A DNA stretch of 64,000 nucleotides from Favolaschia claudopus (taxonomy: Eukaryota > Basidiomycota > Agaricomycetes > Agaricales > Mycenaceae), in NCBI GenBank assembly GCA_037176885.1, contig JAWWNJ010000148.1:496001-560000 (forward strand), given 5' to 3'. Of this stretch, positions 60,286 through 64,000 are shown in pieces (the first letter of the stretch is position 1; each line of letters begins with the position of its first letter). Made by a program: the position numbers and the translations under genes. Under the pieces are notes generated by a model. The model made no database searches and was not told where the DNA came from. It was given only the letters and a program-made list of their open reading frames with translations.

Positions 60286-61881
60286 CCGTAACATTTGTGA
60301 CCTAAGATCTTGGTCGCTTGTCTTCGCGCCAGTTCAGCACATTAATTGTGCTTATACTATCCCTTCTATCCCACTTTCTTCCCCTCGGCACGGTTTCCCT
60401 GCACTTACGATTTGTTCGTCCTTTTTTTCTAATTTGAAGGTGCGTATCTCTTTTCCATGCCTTATTAATTGTTTCCAGTTTTCGCTGTGCTAGCTGCAAT
60501 TGCGGACCATTCTCTCTATCATGTTCCTTGTTTGGCCGTTGTGCCGCTTTGTCCAAGTCTGTTCTCTGAACAAATGCTGCTTCCGCTTTATCGTTCTTCA
60601 TAGCGCAAATTTCCGTGTCGCTGGTTGCACCTGATACTACTATGTGATCCCGTCTGGATCCGAGAACAAGCATATATTTACCAATGCGCATTGGCGAGGC
60701 TATCAAATCTGATTTACCTAGGCTTCGCATTTTCGGCATTTGAATGTGTTGCAGCGTTGTGATTTCATTGGAGTCCCGCTCCATCCCCCTGCCTAAAATG
60801 TCGCATTATTTCCTTGCGCGCTTAGGCTGTCTCAGCCGAGGTTAAAGTAACTTCCATTTGCCAGGTCGAATTGAATTCAGCCTGCCTGTTCTTACTTGCC
60901 GTTTTTGCCTTTTTCCTACCGCATCTACCGAGGGGCTCACATTTTCGTTCTCGCATTGATTTCTGCTGTACTTCCCGGTATCTTTCTCTAGCTCCTTTCC
61001 TTTGGGACTTTATGACTTGACAGTGTGCAAGTTCCAAGCGAGCTCCACTGCTGTTCTGCTCTGCTAGCTACTCGGATTCGTCACAACAAATTGTAGTATT
61101 CACCCGATTGATCGGTGTCCATTTTCTCTCGCGCTGCAAATGTTCTACTATGCGATGTTGTCCTCTCACGAAACAGATGTTTATACTCTGTGTTTATTTT
61201 GCTTCGCCCACCTTCAAGTTGCTTCGTAACTTTGAAGCTTGCTCTACCGTAGCACATACAACAGCTTTGGTCATGGGACATTATTTATATAATGTTACTC
61301 CATCCTTTCCCTTCCCTTATCTACAATTGGCTCACCTCCCTCTCCTCGTGAAACGAAGTCAAAAATCGTCTTGGTTGACTCGATCTCTCAGTTTAATCGG
61401 TGGCAACAATCACCGTCTGATTTCGTCCTGATTCTCTCTTCTGCATTCAAGTCTCTGTATGATTTCGGTGACCTGCGCATTCCATGCACACAATCAAGGA
61501 ACGAAACATACAATTACTATCTTGCTGCGAACCTTCGTTGAGTTCAGCTGCTGTGTCCTTGCCTGTCCTTGCTGTGTCCATTCTTGAAGTGTCTTCAAGA
61601 TGTCCTGGATCAAGTGAGCATCTGTGTCGACTCGTACAGTTTGCGTACAGTGTTCCTTGCCAATATCTCTTTGTCATCCTATTGATGTTCTATCCGAGTC
61701 AACTGAAATCTCTTTGGGGGAGTCGTCTTCTCGGATTCCGCCTGTCCGGTCTCTGTGTTCCCTGGGTTTTGTGGGTTAGTGCTCATCCGGAAGCCTCACT
61801 CACAGAGAACCCAGAAACCAAAGTTTCCGGGGCTCCTCTTCCCAAAGACTCATTTAATTTGGATTTCCTAGCGACTTAGCT

Positions 61882-62178
61882 AGCTGACAGCGTGTGCTCA
61901 AAGCGAGCACCGCGAGCCAGAGCACATAGCCGGCTAGCTAAGAGAGCGAGAAGGAAAGATGCCGATCAGATCATTGATGATTGATCGTCTCTCTTGCCTT
62001 CCACTCTCTCGATGCTTTCTCGGCCCGCCCACCACACCCCAGAGTCTTGGCTTCTGGTTGACACTAGGGTTAGTGCTCATCCGGAAGCCTCACTCACAGA
62101 GAACCCAGAAACCAAAGTTTCCGGGGCTCCTCTTCCCAAAGACTCATTTAATTTGGATTTCCTAGCGACTTAGCTAGC
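61882..62178. mobile_element. 297-bp internally deleted copy abutting the 3.7-kb unit
   Basis: 61882-62023 equals 58149-58290 and 62067-62178 equals 61773-61884, each base for base by eye. A 43-base unrelated filler joins them. It follows the large unit directly in the same orientation, sharing the AGC at the junction. Confidence 0.85.
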
Positions 62179-62459
62179 CAAGATTTATTACCTGGCGCGC
62201 CATGAGCTGGTGAGTGTGCCACGCAAGGTCGATATCTAGAGTCGGAACAAGGAACGTCCCCGGTGACGAGGACATGAGTTCCATGAACCTGCAAAATGCT
62301 CACACTTTAAACGAGGGGTTAAAACCTGCGAACAAAGACAAACGCATGATATCTTGCAATGATATGGTGCAGCGCAATTTGTTCCTCGAATTTGTCGAAG
62401 AAAGCAGGCCTCGTCCATTGAAAATTGTGCATTTTGGTCACAAATGACCCCTGGCGAAG
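62179..62459. other. 3' side of the GRDP-like gene
   Basis: Short stretch between the repeat pair and the last recognised exon of the minus-strand gene. The terminal exon and stop may lie here but could not be fixed. Confidence 0.3.
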
Positions 62460-63862
62460 AACCTATGTATGGAAGCGAGCACTGAGTTTGATGCAGATTC
62501 CGAAAGAAACGACTTACGGCCCCGATAAGCTCCACAGAAAAGATTTTGTCATCTACATAGGCACTCATTATTCTGTCAATGCTGGACATTTATTGAGATG
62601 AGTTCTTGCCTCAAAAAGTGAAGAAAACCACAATTTGCCATCGTTCATACTTACAGTCAACATCTGGCGCACTGCGTCCATATTGTAATCTGCGGATGTC
62701 ATGACAGAATCAAAGCGCGCTGCTTCGGATAGCGGCGACTCGGATAGATGAAGCGAAAGGGCGCGTAATATAACACGTTTGATCACTTGTCCGCGTCGCT
62801 GATCGAAGCCGTTTGTCGGTGTGCGAATTGTTCGCTGGGAGAAAGTTCATTGCAGAACAAAGAAGTAAGATCAGAGGTCATACGCTATGAGGTCGGTATA
62901 AGAATTCTTCGAGATTGGTTTAGCCAGATCGTTGGCAAGTTTGCGAAGTGCCAGTGCGCCACGTGTAATCGTAAATTGGCAGGTTTTTCGGGTGCAGGTC
63001 AAGGAGAACCCGGGCTGGAGATATCCAGTGCCCTCCACAGTCATGTACGCTTCAGTGAATCAGACGACATTTGATATGTGGGCAAAGAGTTACTACGCAC
63101 GAGCTTGAACAGTCGTCGAGCATTTTGGGCAAAGAATGTCCCGGGACATCAAGTGCTCAGCGGATTGAAAAGGATCGAATGGAGTCGAAGTCATCTCGAC
63201 CCAGTTGTGTATGCGAGTGTTCGACGGGTCGGCGGATATCGACTCTGAGAGTCATGGCCCTATGGGAAGGTGAGCAATTGTTCAGGGGTAACATCAATCC
63301 TTACAAGGGCCGCCGCAAGGTCTTCCCCAGCCTGTTGAAGCCCTTCAAGCGCTTTGACTCGAATTCCGTCCTCCGCATAGCAGCTGAAAATGACAGTGAG
63401 GATTGTAGAATGATGGAAGACGTAGCAACGGCACCCTGGGTTCAACAAATATGCATGCCACACCTGAACGTGTTGGGTGACGAGTGGAAACCTTGCTTGT
63501 TTTAATGCTTACCATGAGGACATCTAGAGGCGGCAATATGGAGGCTAGTCCCTGCTCGGTATGTGACGGCTTGAGCGCTGTGCACCACTTCTCGAATCTG
63601 CGGGTGGGGGGTGTAAGCCCGAAAGCAGCGAAACTGGAGTCCAACCTTTCGACCGCAAGCCCAACAAACCATGGCCAGCGCGCTCGGCGTCGTGCGGAGC
63701 TAAAACACATTCCATATTTGCCATTCCTTCGACAGCGGCCCTGAGCTCTGCGAACTTGTGGAGGAGCGAGAGGTGATCTTTTATCTGATGAACGGTGCTG
63801 AAGGGCTCGGAAACTGTAGCTTTGATAGGCGGGTGACCGGAAGAAACTTGTGTAACGAACAT
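62460..63862 (-). pseudogene. GRDP/DUF1399-like multi-exon gene with a frameshift in exon 1
   Basis: ATG 63862 opens MFVTQVSSGHPPIKATVSEP with STVHQIKDHLSLLHKFAELR. At about 63690 the reading must shift to WPWFVGLAVERLDSSF and ASILPPLDVLM. Introns 63464-63512 and 63384-63434 (49 and 51 nt, GT-AG) join VWHAYLLNPG and YAEDGIRVKALEGLQ; exon 3 ends at 63305 before GTAAGG. W-H-x-Y-L-L-N-P followed by Y-x-E-D is the hallmark of the GRDP-like (DUF1399) family. Later blocks on the same strand fit the fungal members: PSNTRIHNWVEMTSTPFDPF and CPKC (about 63110-63250), CTRKTCQFTITRGALALRKL (about 62900-63010), AARFDSVMTSADYNM (about 62700), DRIMSAYVDDKIFSVELIGA (about 62515-62585). Function is unknown. 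One frameshift may be a lesion or an error. Confidence 0.55.
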
Positions 63863-64000
63863 GGTGAGCAGAGCGACGCAGTGAGGAGGTCAACAGCAAG
63901 CAAGGAATCCCCTATTGGGTACGCGTCACGGACGGTTGCCTTAGTCAGAGCTGATGCGATCAGTTTGATCGTGTTTCAGAATTCAACCAGAGTTGATGGT

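Larger units (their letters stand above)
58149..61884. mobile_element. 3.7-kb non-coding unit, first member of a head-to-tail pair
   Basis: The unit starts AGCTGACAGCG (58149) and ends CTTAGCTAGC (61884). Its first 142 bases and last 112 bases recur in the short copy that follows it. A 6-bp stem hairpin GTGCTC-AAAGC-GAGCAC lies near the start. AGC borders each junction and could be a 3-bp target duplication. No protein frame is supported. It holds the tandem repeats at 58776 and 59110. Confidence 0.75.

Noticed and set aside
58149..61884. Helitron
   Set aside because: A GC hairpin lies near one end, but there is no 5' TC start matched with a CTRR end in consistent orientation, no Rep/helicase, and no A-T target.
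58149..62178. LTR retrotransposon with LTRs 58149-58290 and 61882-62023
   Set aside because: The repeats do not start TG and end CA, the second copy is followed by a repeat of the unit's own 3' end, and no gag or pol lies between. A tandem pair of one unit explains the order better.

Overview
The window reads as the genome of a filamentous basidiomycete fungus, probably Agaricomycotina. The evidence is many 48-62 nt GT-AG introns with CTAAT-like branch points, an F-box/LRR protein, a short Zn2Cys6 regulator, several protein families I know mainly from mushroom-forming fungi, and chromodomain Ty3 elements beside hAT-, Tc1- and pogo-like relics. Gene density is low. Most of the 64 kb is transposable-element sequence at different stages of decay. 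The species cannot be named from the sequence alone.

Layout. 1-8.4 kb: repeats, a decayed DDE transposase fragment and a hAT-like MITE with an exact 8-bp target duplication. 8.4-16.3 kb is the most gene-like part: a seven-exon gene of a transposase-associated family, an F-box protein cut by an in-frame TAG, gag relics and a Zn2Cys6 protein. 17-31 kb: relics of copia, Tc1, pogo and LINE elements, several MITEs and a broken kelch gene. 31.6-45.5 kb is a nested insertion. A 419-bp hAT-like MITE was hit first by a gag-only LTR element (TSD TTTCC). A 9.7-kb chromodomain Ty3 element then landed beside it, with LTRs identical by eye and TSD ACCCC. 47.2-50.2 kb holds a second gag-only LTR element, abutting a decayed rhodanese-like gene.

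51.2-51.9 kb holds a compact five-exon gene for a Gly/Cys repeat protein in which all four introns are phase 1. It lies next to a 6.07-kb non-autonomous element (52.03-58.10 kb) with 69-bp terminal inverted repeats and an exact 8-bp target duplication. That element contains many GGCGGAGG boxes, a perfect 20-bp-arm hairpin and a foldback of about 0.6 kb. 58.1-62.2 kb is a 3.7-kb unit followed head-to-tail by its own internally deleted 0.3-kb copy, and it carries minisatellites. The window ends with a minus-strand gene resembling the GRDP/DUF1399 family, with one apparent frameshift.

The genes do not form one pathway. The coherent story is layered transposon insertion and decay. The best candidates for something undescribed are the Gly/Cys repeat gene, the gag-only LTR elements, the extra ORF in the env position of the Ty3 element, and the 6-kb hAT-like element. 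All spliced models, repeat boundaries and similarities were read by eye. No database search or alignment program was run, and family names are from recall.
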